From CAIWHR01 sp963724975 (GTDB lineage: Bacteria > Pseudomonadota > Gammaproteobacteria > Burkholderiales > Casimicrobiaceae): a stretch of 64,000 nucleotides of DNA. The stretch lies in NCBI GenBank assembly GCA_963724975.1, contig CAVRXB010000008.1, positions 248,001-312,000 of the forward strand, written 5' to 3'. The stretch's first letter is position 1. Every line of letters begins with the position of its first letter. Both the position numbers and the translations under genes were made by a program. Under the pieces are notes generated by a model that was given only the letters and a program-made list of their open reading frames with translations, did no database searches and was not told the DNA's origin. Of the stretch, positions 34,077 through 42,154 are shown piece by piece.

Positions 34077-35527
34077 GAGCGCTCGCCGCGCTGCAGCGTG
34101 ACGTGTCCCGAGTGCGCCCAGCCCTTGAAGCGGTCGACCACGTAGGTGATGCCGGAGCTGCCTTCGGTGAGGTACGGCGTGTCGATCTGCGCAATGTTGC
34201 CGAGGCAGACGACCTTCGTTCCCGGCCCCGCGCGCGTGATGAGCGTCTTCATTTGCTTGGGCGTCAGGTTCTGCGCTTCGTCGATGATCAGAAATTTGTT
34301 GATGAACGTGCGCCCGCGCATGAAGTTCAGGCTCTTGACCTTGATCCGCGAGCGTATCAAGTCGCGTGTCGCGGCGCGGCCCCATTCGCCGGCTTCGTCG
34401 TCCGTCTTGTTCAGAACGTCGAGATTGTCCTCGAGCGCGCCCATCCACGGATTCATCTTCTCTTCCTCGGTGCCCGGCAAGAAGCCGATGTCCTCACCCA
34501 CGGGAACCGTCACGCGCGTCATGATGATCTCGGAATACACCTTGAATTCGAGCGTCAGCATGAGGCCCGCGGCAAGCGTCAGCAGCGTCTTGCCGGTGCC
34601 GGCCTGCCCCAACAGAGAGACGAAATCGACATCGGGGTTCATGAGCAGGTTGAGCGCGAAGTTCTGCTCGCGATTGCGCGCGGTAATCCCCCACACGTTG
34701 TTCTTCTGGTGCGTGTAGTCCTTCACCGTCTGCAGCACGGCCGTGCGGCCGTTCACTTCCTTCACCAGTGCGTACAGCGACGCCGCGCCGGGCGATTCCT
34801 GATAGACGAACTCATTGATCAGCAGCGACGGAACCAGCGGACCGGTCAGCCGGTAATACGTGTGACCCCCCTGCTGCCACGACTCCATTCCCTTGCCATG
34901 GCGCTCCCAGAAATCGGCGGGGAGCTCTTCCATGCCGGAGAAAAGAAGCTCGGTGTCCTCCAGCACTTTGTCGTTGAAATAATCCTCGGCGGCGATCCCG
35001 AGCGCGCGCGCCTTGATCCGCATGTTGATGTCCTTGCTCACGAGGATCACATGCCGCTTGGGATGTAGATGCTGCAGGTGCATGACGACGGCCAAAATCT
35101 GGTTGTCCGCCTTCCCGTTGGCGAGCGATGACGGCAACAGCGTCGTGATCACTTCGGTTTGCAGATACAGCTTGCCCGTCGCGGCGCCGCCCGACTTCTG
35201 GTCGAGCGGTATGCCATCGGCGATTCCATTCGGCATCGCGGTGACGAGCTCGTCCAGGAAGCGCGATGCCTGGCGCGCATTGCGCGCGACCTCGCTTACG
35301 CCTTTCTTGTTGTTGTCGAGCTCCTCGAGCGTCAGGATCGGCAGGTAGATGTCATGCTCCTCGAAGCGGAAAAGGCTCGTCGGGTCATGCATCAGAACAT
35401 TCGTGTCGAGCACGAACAGCTTGGCGGGAAGCTGGAGGCGGGTGGCCGGGCCGTACTTGCCGGCGGGCTTGGCGGACTTGCGGGCGACGAGGGTGAGCGG
35501 GGTGGGACGGGTCTTGCGCTCGACCAT
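33893..35527 (-). CDS. phoH: PIN domain-PhoH ATPase protein with a replaced C-terminus
   Basis: Fusion of a PIN-type RNase domain (FVLDTNVLMHDPTSLFRFEE and VLVSKDINMRIKARALGIAA, residues ~30-150) and a PhoH ATPase domain with Walker A LLGQAGTGKTLLTLAAG near 308 and Walker B FLIIDEAQNLTPKQMK near 416; the family acts as an RNA helicase-nuclease. Homology ends at GHVTLQRGERSR near residue 483. The last ~62 residues come from sequence antisense to the YQGLWW gene. The natural end lies 3.9 kb away at 30159. ATG 35527 follows an AGGAG site; the frame is open upstream to 35635. The catalytic parts are intact, so activity may persist. Confidence 0.9.
   Translation of the reverse strand: MVERKTRPTPLTLVARKSAKPAGKYGPATRLQLPAKLFVLDTNVLMHDPTSLFRFEEHDIYLPILTLEELDNNKKGVSEVARNARQASRFLDELVTAMPNGIADGIPLDQKSGGAATGKLYLQTEVITTLLPSSLANGKADNQILAVVMHLQHLHPKRHVILVSKDINMRIKARALGIAAEDYFNDKVLEDTELLFSGMEELPADFWERHGKGMESWQQGGHTYYRLTGPLVPSLLINEFVYQESPGAASLYALVKEVNGRTAVLQTVKDYTHQKNNVWGITARNREQNFALNLLMNPDVDFVSLLGQAGTGKTLLTLAAGLMLTLEFKVYSEIIMTRVTVPVGEDIGFLPGTEEEKMNPWMGALEDNLDVLNKTDDEAGEWGRAATRDLIRSRIKVKSLNFMRGRTFINKFLIIDEAQNLTPKQMKTLITRAGPGTKVVCLGNIAQIDTPYLTEGSSGITYVVDRFKGWAHSGHVTLQRGERSRPPDLGHDHVALSERVEARAGGPIEGSGVPKKLPPIVSVWEGRHGEPRRRAVRIVGEPHG
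34077..34192. repeat. 116-base direct repeat, right copy (phoH 3' region)
   Basis: Partner of 30193-30308 with one mismatch in 116. It remains in the reading frame of the main phoH body and ends the homologous part of that protein. Confidence 0.93.
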
Positions 35528-35630
35528 GGGACTCCTGGAGAGGTGGCGGCGACATTGGAGGGAGGGTCCCGACCATCCTAGCCTCGGCCCCCTACGAACA
35601 CAAGTTCTGGTGGCGGAATCGGTATCGGAA

Positions 35631-35648
35631 CGCACCAGTTGTGGTGCG
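35631..35648. terminator. Hairpin downstream of the bcp remnant
   Basis: CGCACCA and TGGTGCG form a perfect 7-base stem around GTTG. It lies 26 bases after the stop codon of the bcp tail remnant, where a bcp terminator would be expected; no U-run follows on either strand. Confidence 0.4.
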
Positions 35649-35673
35649 CATCAGACGGCGGCTGGCGGGCCGT

Positions 35674-35740
35674 CAGAGCGCGTTGACGCCGGCGAGCGCC
35701 TCGTCCGCTTGGCGGGCGACCTTCACGGATCGCCGGCGGA
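35674..35740 (-). pseudogene. Diverged copy of the bcp (peroxiredoxin) 3' end
   Basis: The minus strand reads RRSVKVARQADEALAGVNAL and then TGA. The intact bcp gene 1.4 kb away ends WRGVKVPGHAEEVLAAVKAL before TAG. About 20 codons align without gaps, with several substitutions, so this is a homologous end from a diverged bcp rather than a fresh duplicate. The JmjC gene lies between the two ends, and its reading frame runs into this fragment. It is too short to be a gene. Confidence 0.75.
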
Positions 35741-36697
35741 TGACGACGGCGACTCTCGAGACGCCGACCTCGCTTCCCCGCTGGACTGGATGAAGCGGTC
35801 AAGATACGAGATTCGATTGTTCGCGAGCAAGCGGCGAAACTCGGCGTGGCCCTCTTTTTCGGCGGCCAGGACTCGCGCCAGATCCGCTTGGAATTCACTC
35901 CTCCGGCTCAGCTGAAACAGTTTTTCGAGATCTTCGACCGGCGGTGTCAGCCGGGGGCTGGAGTCCCGATCATAGTGCGCGAGCAGCCGCTGCAATGCGA
36001 GCTCGGTGCTGGGTTGACGATCGCAGAGCTCGAAAGACAGATGCAGCGAGAATGGCGAAAGGGTCTCCACGATATGCGGGGTGAAGCTGCGCAGGTACAG
36101 GACATCGCCCGGCTCCATTACGACGTCAGCGTCGACGGGACCCATCTGCGCGCCGTCGAGGTCGCTGAGGTTGACGCGACGGGGCGCTTGCCGCCGATGG
36201 AGTCGCCACCGCTTTTTGCCGGCCATATGGATCACCAGGACATCGTCGGTATCGACGTGCCCGCGGTAGGCTTCGTTGCCGTGCTGCGAGAAAAACACCA
36301 TCGCGTTCGAAAATGTTGCGACATGCGCCCGATCCAACGATGCAGCGAGCGCGTTGATGTCGGGCTCGAGGATGTCGATGCCTTCCAGCACGCACGCCGC
36401 GCCATGCTCCAGGAGGTCCTGCAGAACGCGGCGGTCCACGAACTCGATCTTCCTCTTCTGCACGACTTTGTAGAGGTGCGCACTCGAGAGGTCGACTGCC
36501 TTGCCCGCCTGAAACAGATCCAGGTAATTGAGATCGAGGAGCGGATTGTTCAGGTGGCGACGCAAATGCTCCAGCGAGAACAATTTCTGATCGGGAACCA
36601 GACCCGGGCGATGGAGGTGACTTACGCCGGGCGGCGCGTTGAGGGCTTCCTTGAAAAAGAAGTCGCGAATGCGGCGCTGAACGGGCGAGAGTTCCAT
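35723..36697 (-). CDS. JmjC/cupin_4-type 2-oxoglutarate dioxygenase-like protein
   Basis: 324 residues with the double-stranded beta-helix of the JmjC/cupin_4 group. The iron site is visible as YRGHVDTDDVLVIHMAGKKR (His-x-Asp) and the distal His in EPGDVLYLRSFTPHIVETL. Related proteins hydroxylate ribosomal proteins or peptide side chains; a modification enzyme for a peptide is also possible. The N-terminus begins MELSPVQRRIRDFFFKEAL. The last ~20 residues (SASRESPSSSAGDP) run into the bcp 3' remnant and are probably not native. The gene is alone between bcp and its displaced end, on the same strand, with about 350 bases of empty DNA upstream. Confidence 0.82.
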   Translation of the reverse strand: MELSPVQRRIRDFFFKEALNAPPGVSHLHRPGLVPDQKLFSLEHLRRHLNNPLLDLNYLDLFQAGKAVDLSSAHLYKVVQKRKIEFVDRRVLQDLLEHGAACVLEGIDILEPDINALAASLDRAHVATFSNAMVFFSQHGNEAYRGHVDTDDVLVIHMAGKKRWRLHRRQAPRRVNLSDLDGAQMGPVDADVVMEPGDVLYLRSFTPHIVETLSPFSLHLSFELCDRQPSTELALQRLLAHYDRDSSPRLTPPVEDLEKLFQLSRRSEFQADLARVLAAEKEGHAEFRRLLANNRISYLDRFIQSSGEARSASRESPSSSAGDP

Positions 36698-37053
36698 TGG
36701 GTGACTAAGCGGAAGCGAGTGCCGGTATCCATCCGGTCCACAACCGCAAATCTCTCAACAAGCAAAGCAGGTGCCACGCCTCGGCTGTGCGCGGGTCGGC
36801 ACATCGATTACTCTTCGACGGCAGATCGTTGCAGCGGCTCGGGCGGCCACGGCTGTTCCCCGTCCGGACGGTGGGGATGCGACAGCGAGCGTCAAGAGCG
36901 GTTCAAAGTGCCGACCCGATTGTACTCGGAACTAGCGTGCAATCGCATGATCCTGCGCCAGCGAGTCGATACGCGGCGTAACGGATAAGGGCTTCCGACA
37001 CCCACGCGTCTCTTTTTACGACGCTTGCATGCATGCTCGGTGACATGGGCGGA
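36698..37053. other. 356-base stretch without a gene
   Basis: Upstream of the JmjC gene and downstream of bcp. No conserved reading frame, clear hairpin terminator or promoter of good quality was recognised. It probably holds the JmjC promoter (minus strand) and the left edge of the inserted segment next to bcp. Confidence 0.5.
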
Positions 37054-37506
37054 CTAGAGCGCCTTGACTGCTGCGAGCACCTCCTCCGCGTGACCGGGGA
37101 CCTTGACTCCCCGCCACTCATGGACCAGGTTTCCGTCGGGTCCGATCAGGAAGGTGCTGCGCTCGATGCCGCGCACTTTCTTGCCGTACATGTTCTTCAT
37201 CTTGATCACGTCGAACTGCGCGCAGAGTTTCTCATCTGAGTCGGAGATAAGCTCGAATGGGAAGTCCATCTTCGCTTTGAAGCTCTCGTGCGACTTCAAG
37301 CTGTCGCGCGACACGCCGGCGATGACCGCTCCCAGCTTCGCGAATTGCTTGTGGAGGTCGCGGAAGTCGGCGCCTTCGGTCGTGCAGCCCGGCGTGTTGT
37401 CCTTCGGATAGAAATAGAGCACGACAGGATGCCCCTTTTGAGCGGACAGCTTGAACGAACCGCCGGTGGCGGCAGCGGTGAAGTCGGCAACTTTCTTTCC
37501 AGCCAT
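37054..37506 (-). CDS. bcp: Thioredoxin-dependent peroxiredoxin, Bcp/PrxQ type
   Basis: 150-residue peroxidase that reduces hydrogen and organic peroxides in the cytosol. The catalytic motif is YPKDNTPGCTTEGADFRD with the peroxidatic Cys in PGCT; the resolving position five residues on is Asp-containing rather than Cys, as in one-Cys-like members. ERSTFLIGPDGNLVHEWRGV is the conserved C-terminal segment. The ATG at 37506 gives the normal N-terminus MAGKKVADFT. It follows arnD by 39 bases on the same strand, so it may be transcribed with the arn operon. A diverged second copy of its last 20 codons lies beyond the JmjC gene. Confidence 0.93.
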   Translation of the reverse strand: MAGKKVADFTAAATGGSFKLSAQKGHPVVLYFYPKDNTPGCTTEGADFRDLHKQFAKLGAVIAGVSRDSLKSHESFKAKMDFPFELISDSDEKLCAQFDVIKMKNMYGKKVRGIERSTFLIGPDGNLVHEWRGVKVPGHAEEVLAAVKAL

Positions 37507-37545
37507 CGAAGTCCTCCGTATCAATTCGCGGCGACGCCGGCGTGC

Positions 37546-38479
37546 TCATGCGGCGGCGGCCAAGTCTACGTCACCGAGAAACTCGATGCCCTGGACGAGC
37601 AGCGTGCCGCTGCGGCCCGCCACCGATCCCGGCATCACCACGCAGCGCGGCAACGCCATCGACTGCAGCGTCTCGTATAGATCGCGAGTGGTGCCGATCG
37701 TCCAGCCCTGCGCCTGCCAGCCTACGAGGAGTTGCTCGAATGCGGTTGCGAGTCGCATGCCTTCGAGCTCGGCGTGAAGCGTATACACGTGACCCTCGGG
37801 CCGCGGCTCTTTGGTGAGCTCGAGAATATGGGCAGCGACATTGTCCTCGGTCAACGCCGTCGCGCCCGATCAGCTCGTCCATCGTCGGCAGCGTCGTTGG
37901 CAGTTGCGGACAGCGGATCAGCTCGGCGTTCCAGACGGGCAGATGCGGATGCGTGCCGCGGCCGTCGGAACAATATTCGAAGCCCATACGCTGCGTCAGG
38001 CGCAATGCGTGGACGTTCATCTGCCAGCCGGCAGCGCCGTGCGTCAGCGGGGGCGTCCGGAAGATGTCGGTGTAGCGATCGCACGCGAGATCCATTTCGT
38101 GCTTCGTCCAATCCGCGTCCGCTTGTACGACACCATCCTGCCAGCGCACGTGATCCCAGGTGTGGACACCGGTTTCGAAGCCCGCGTCCGCGACCGCCCG
38201 CATGACGTCGGCGGCACGGCGGCCGATGTCGGGGCCGGGAATAACCGTTCCGTACATCAGCGTTCGCATCCCGTAGTGACGTACGACCGACGTGCGTCTC
38301 ACCTTGCCGTAGAAGCCGGGGCGGAACACGCGCTTGATGGCTCGGCCCGTGTGGTCCGGGCCGAGTGTAAAGAGAAAGGTTGCATTGACGCCATGTTTGC
38401 GCAACAGCGTCACGAGGTTGGGAACGCCCTCGCGCGTGCCGCGCAACGTGTCGACGTCGATCTTGAGCGCGATACGCAT
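37546..38479 (-). CDS. arnD: ArnD-type polysaccharide deacetylase, frameshifted near 37858
   Basis: Deformylase that removes the formyl group from undecaprenyl-phosphate 4-formamido-L-arabinose at the membrane. The NodB fold is clear: KIDVDTLRGTREGVPNLV with the metal Asp, TGVHTWDHVRWQDGV with the His motif, and YCSDGRGTHPHLPV. After LPTMDELIGRDG the frame breaks; the expected continuation (LTEDNVAAHILELTKE to LGDVDLAAAA) is in the next frame and ends at 37546. One extra base near 37858 explains it. Reading across gives about 310 residues, the normal length. Either a sequence error or a broken last step of Ara4N synthesis. Confidence 0.9.
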
Positions 38480-38485
38480 CGGAGA

Positions 38486-39529
38486 CTACTCGACCAGCCG
38501 CCTCGCATCGGCCACCTGCCCGCGATAAGCGTCGAAGATGCGCTTCAGGGCCTCGTCCATTGGCACCGTCGGCATCCAGTCGAGGTCGGCGCGGGTGTTC
38601 TCGATCATGGGCACCCGGTTCTGCACATCCTGATAGCCCGCACCATAGTATTCGGCCGATGATGTCTCGACAATCTTCACCTCCGCGGCGGACTCGCGAT
38701 ACTCGGGATACGTGAGCGCCAGTTCCAGCATCATCGCGGCGAGCTCGCGCACCGAGAAATTGTTGTCCGGATTGCCGATGTTGTAGATCCGGCCGCTCGC
38801 AACGCCGCCTTCGTTCGCGATGATCTTCACCAGCGCGTCGATCCCGTCGTCGATGTACGTGAACGCGCGTTTTTGGGTACCGCCATCGACGAGCTTGATC
38901 GGCTCGCCGCGCACGATGTGTCCCAGAAACTGGGTGATGACGCGGGAGCTTCCTTCCTTCGGCGCGTTGATCGAATCGAGGCCGGCGCCGATCCAGTTGA
39001 ACGGCCGGAACAGCGTGTAGTCGAGCCCCTCCTGCATGCCGTAGGCGTGAATGACGCGATCCATCAGCTGTTTCGCGCACGCATAGATCCAGCGCGGCTT
39101 GTTGATGGGTCCCAGCACGAGTTCGGATTGCTCGGGATCGAAGGCGTCGTCGCGACACATTCCGTAGACCTCGGAGGTCGACGGGAACACGATTCGTTTC
39201 TTGTGCCGAACACAGGCACGAACGATCGGCAGGTTCGCCTCGAAGTCGAGCTCGAACACGCGCAGCGGCTCGCGCACGTAGGTGGCGGGGGTCGCGATCG
39301 CGACCAGCGGCAGCACCGTGTCGCATTTCTTGATGTGATATTCGATCCATTCCTTGTTGATCGTGATATCGCCTTCGAAGAAATGGAAACGCTTGTCCGC
39401 CAGTCGATCCGCGATGCGGTCGGTCTGCATGTCCATCCCGTAGACATCCCAGTCCGTCGTGTCGAGGATGCGTCGCGACAGATGGTGGCCGATGAAGCCG
39501 TTGATGCCGAGGATCAGGATCTTTTTCAT
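38486..39529 (-). CDS. arnA: UDP-glucuronate 4-epimerase-type decarboxylase (ArnA dehydrogenase/decarboxylase half)
   Basis: 347-residue short-chain dehydrogenase equal to the C-terminal half of enterobacterial ArnA; it oxidatively decarboxylates UDP-glucuronate to the UDP-4-keto-pentose used for Ara4N. Features: the nucleotide motif LGINGFIGHHLSRRIL, the catalytic PSTSEVYGMC Ser/Thr, the Tyr-x3-Lys in YACAKQLMDRV, the substrate segment FRPFNWIGAGLDS and YIDDGIDALVKI. It overlaps the TMEM175-like gene by four bases and precedes arnD by 6. Confidence 0.95.
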   Translation of the reverse strand: MKKILILGINGFIGHHLSRRILDTTDWDVYGMDMQTDRIADRLADKRFHFFEGDITINKEWIEYHIKKCDTVLPLVAIATPATYVREPLRVFELDFEANLPIVRACVRHKKRIVFPSTSEVYGMCRDDAFDPEQSELVLGPINKPRWIYACAKQLMDRVIHAYGMQEGLDYTLFRPFNWIGAGLDSINAPKEGSSRVITQFLGHIVRGEPIKLVDGGTQKRAFTYIDDGIDALVKIIANEGGVASGRIYNIGNPDNNFSVRELAAMMLELALTYPEYRESAAEVKIVETSSAEYYGAGYQDVQNRVPMIENTRADLDWMPTVPMDEALKRIFDAYRGQVADARRLVE

Positions 39530-40209
39530 GTGTCTTCGGAGGAGGTGCCGCGCGTGCCTGGCGCCGGCGTGTGCAGCAGGCGGTCGAGCCGGCTCGGAGC
39601 GAACGTCGGAATGGCGAGCAGCAGGTAGAGGTACATGCCGACGCGCGGACTGTAGAACGACATCGCCATCGACGCCAGCGGAACCAGCGCGTAGAGCCAG
39701 ATTTCGCGCTGCATGTGGGCGGTCGCTGTTGGCGTGAGGTCCGCCGCGGCGAGCGTCGAGTGCGCGGCCAGGTACCGGAGCTGCAACGCGAGGAGCGCGC
39801 CGAGCGCGAGGAGATTCACGCCGTAGACAAATACCGGCAGGATGAGGTGGCCGTGATCGCCAAGGAGATCGGTCGAGAACGGAACGAAGGTCACCAGCAG
39901 CAGGAATGCCATGTTCATCCACAGGAGCCGGCGGTCGACGTGGCGCACGTAGTGAAACAGGACGTGGTGGGCGATCCAGAAGATCGCGAGCACCATGAAG
40001 CTGATCGCGTACATCGCAAAGCTGTGCTCGAGCGTCGCGAGATAAGCGATCAGGTTGGCATGGGATTCGAAACCGAGATTCACCGGCGACTTGATGTCGA
40101 GCACAAGCAGCGTCATCGCGACGGCGAAAATCCCGTCGGCGAGCGCCTCGATCCGGTTCTTGGAAAGGCCGCGGCTGTCGAGCGTCGGATTGTCGGGCAG
40201 GTCCGTCAT
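39526..40209 (-). CDS. TMEM175-family (DUF1211) potassium channel-like membrane protein
   Basis: 227 residues with about six hydrophobic helices. The first helix carries the family signature as RIEALADGIFAVAMTLLVLD, related to the RxxxFSDGVFA motif that forms the pore filter of TMEM175 channels; here Phe-Ser is replaced by Leu-Ala. Bacterial members are K+ channels made of four subunits. It overlaps both arn neighbours by four bases (40206-40209 and 39526-39529), so it is translationally coupled to the two ArnA halves. A link between cation permeability and lipid A modification would be a new idea; a simple stowaway is the alternative. Confidence 0.8.
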   Translation of the reverse strand: MTDLPDNPTLDSRGLSKNRIEALADGIFAVAMTLLVLDIKSPVNLGFESHANLIAYLATLEHSFAMYAISFMVLAIFWIAHHVLFHYVRHVDRRLLWMNMAFLLLVTFVPFSTDLLGDHGHLILPVFVYGVNLLALGALLALQLRYLAAHSTLAAADLTPTATAHMQREIWLYALVPLASMAMSFYSPRVGMYLYLLLAIPTFAPSRLDRLLHTPAPGTRGTSSEDT

Positions 40210-41144
40210 GAATAAGCAGGTTCGCCCAGCGAAACCGGAGCGGTGCCGAATCGCGCCGCAAATGCCGGCGGTGCGATGATTCCCCCGTCGAGCTCAAGCG
40301 AGAGCACGTGCAAAAGCCCGCCCCCTCCGCAATGCGCGAAAAACTTACCATGACGAACCGCGAGCGTCGGCGCGAGAGTCGGTGGCGCGTCGCCGCCCAC
40401 GGGCCGCGTGCGCAGGATGCGCGCGGGGATCCCACCGATTGCGGTGAAGGCGCCCGGATATGGCGGCGCGACTGCGCGCACCAGGTTGTGGATCGTGCCG
40501 GCATCGCGGGTCCAGTCGATAACGCCGTCCTCGGGACGACGGCCGCCGAAGTAGGTGCCCTGCGCAACATTCTGCGGCCGCCGCGGCGCATCGCCGGCAA
40601 TGAGGTCCGAAAGCGCGCGATCGAGCGTTATTTCTGCTGCGACCGTCACCTTGTCGAAGACTTCGCGTGCGGTGTCGTCCGGCAGGATGGGGACCGCGGT
40701 TTGGGCGACGATATCGCCGCCGTCCGGCTTCGCTGTCATGTAATGAAGGGTGGCGCCCGTCTCGCGCTCGCCGGCGAGAACCGCCCAGTTGACCGGCGCG
40801 CGGCCGCGAAACTTCGGTAGTAGCGAGCCATGCATATTGAGCGCGCCACGCCTTGGCAGCGCCAGCAGCGGCGCCGCCAGCATTTTTCGATAGTAGAACG
40901 AAAATATGAAATCCGGCGACTGTTCGGCGACCTGGGCGACGACGTCCGCCGTATTCGGATCATCCGGTGTTATCGCCGCGATTTCATGATCAGCGGCGGC
41001 TGCCGCCACCGACTCGAACCAGCGCGTCTCGAGCGGGTCGTCGGAATGGGTGACCACGAACGGGACTTCGACGCCGTGCGCCAGCAATACCTTGAGACAG
41101 CGGACGCCGACGTTGTGGTAGGCGAAAACAACGGCACGCGTCAT
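40206..41144 (-). CDS. UDP-Ara4N formyltransferase (ArnA formyltransferase half)
   Basis: 312-residue formyltransferase equal to the N-terminal half of ArnA; it formylates UDP-4-amino-4-deoxy-L-arabinose using 10-formyl-tetrahydrofolate. The catalytic Asn-His-Asp set is in LNMHGSLLPKFRGRAPVNWA and AKPDGGDIVAQ. The start MTRAVVFAYHNVGVRCLKV follows arnC with a four-base overlap. In enterobacteria this domain and the decarboxylase are one protein; here they are separate genes with a membrane channel gene between them. Confidence 0.94.
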   Translation of the reverse strand: MTRAVVFAYHNVGVRCLKVLLAHGVEVPFVVTHSDDPLETRWFESVAAAAADHEIAAITPDDPNTADVVAQVAEQSPDFIFSFYYRKMLAAPLLALPRRGALNMHGSLLPKFRGRAPVNWAVLAGERETGATLHYMTAKPDGGDIVAQTAVPILPDDTAREVFDKVTVAAEITLDRALSDLIAGDAPRRPQNVAQGTYFGGRRPEDGVIDWTRDAGTIHNLVRAVAPPYPGAFTAIGGIPARILRTRPVGGDAPPTLAPTLAVRHGKFFAHCGGGGLLHVLSLELDGGIIAPPAFAARFGTAPVSLGEPAYS

Positions 41145-42124
41145 TTTTGCGGATCGTTCCCGGCCGCGGTGTCTTCGTCTTCCAATACCGCCCGCACCGT
41201 ATAGCGCGGACGCTCGCGCACCTGCTGATAGATGCGTCCGACGTACTCCCCGACAAGGCCAAGCCCGAACAGCAGCATCCCGATCAGGAAGAAGGCAAGG
41301 ATATCGCGGTCCCACAGCACGTATAGTGTCGCGACATCATGCCAGTCGGATACCGCGAGCCGGTAGGCAATGACGATTACGTAGGTGAGAAGCGCCAGCA
41401 GCGACACCAGCATGCCGAACATCGAGAAGAGCTGCAGCGGGACCAGCGAAAAGCCGGTGATGAGGTCGAAGTTGAGCCGGATCAGCTTGTAGAGCGAGTA
41501 CTTCGATTCGCCCGCCGCGCGCTCCTCGTGCGCGACTTCGACCTCGGCCGGGTTGGCGGCAAACGTATAGGCGAGGGCGGGAATGTAAGTGCTGACCTCG
41601 CGACTTGCGGCGACGGCCAGCGCGATTTCGCGGTTGTACGCGCGCAGCATGCATCCCTGGTCAGTCATTCGGATGTGCGTGATGCGCTCGCGCAGCCGGT
41701 TCATCGCGCGCGACGCCACGCGCCGCCAGATCGAGTCCTCGCGGGTCCGGCGAACGCCACCGACATAGTCGTGTCCGGCGTCCATCGCGGCGAGAAGCTT
41801 CGCGATCTCCTCCGGCGGATTTTGCAGGTCGGCGTCAAGCGTCACGACGCGTGTCCCGCGACAGCGCTCGAACCCGGCGACGATCGCCGTGTGCTGGCCG
41901 TAATTTGCGTTGAACAGCACGATGCGCGTGACGTCGCGCCGACGCTCAAATTGCTCGCGTAACAATGCCGTCGAACGGTCGCGGCTGCCGTCATTGACGA
42001 AAATAACCTCGTAGGTCACCCGCAATGCATCGAGGGCGGGATAAAGGCGTGTGAAGAGTGCGGGCAGGCCGGACTCCTCGTTGTAGACCGGAATTACGAC
42101 CGAAAGCGCTGGATCGGTTTTCAT
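41141..42124 (-). CDS. arnC: Undecaprenyl-phosphate 4-deoxy-4-formamido-L-arabinose transferase
   Basis: 327-residue GT2 enzyme on the cytoplasmic face of the inner membrane that moves formyl-Ara4N to undecaprenyl phosphate. Motifs: LSVVIPVYNEESGLPALFTR, FVNDGSRDRSTAL, the DxD region TLDADLQNPPEE and the MTDQGCMLRAYNREI segment. Two C-terminal hydrophobic helices (around PLQLFSMFGMLVSLLALLTY) anchor it. Gene overlap with the formyltransferase shows coupling. Confidence 0.95.
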   Translation of the reverse strand: MKTDPALSVVIPVYNEESGLPALFTRLYPALDALRVTYEVIFVNDGSRDRSTALLREQFERRRDVTRIVLFNANYGQHTAIVAGFERCRGTRVVTLDADLQNPPEEIAKLLAAMDAGHDYVGGVRRTREDSIWRRVASRAMNRLRERITHIRMTDQGCMLRAYNREIALAVAASREVSTYIPALAYTFAANPAEVEVAHEERAAGESKYSLYKLIRLNFDLITGFSLVPLQLFSMFGMLVSLLALLTYVIVIAYRLAVSDWHDVATLYVLWDRDILAFFLIGMLLFGLGLVGEYVGRIYQQVRERPRYTVRAVLEDEDTAAGNDPQK

Positions 42125-42154
42125 TTACATTCGCTGCGAGAGCCGTGCTCGGCT

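Noticed and set aside
34193..35068. Continuation of the YQGLWW reading frame
   Set aside because: Beyond 34076 the frame is antisense to conserved PhoH sequence. It is an accidental extension caused by the insertion, not a real C-terminal domain.
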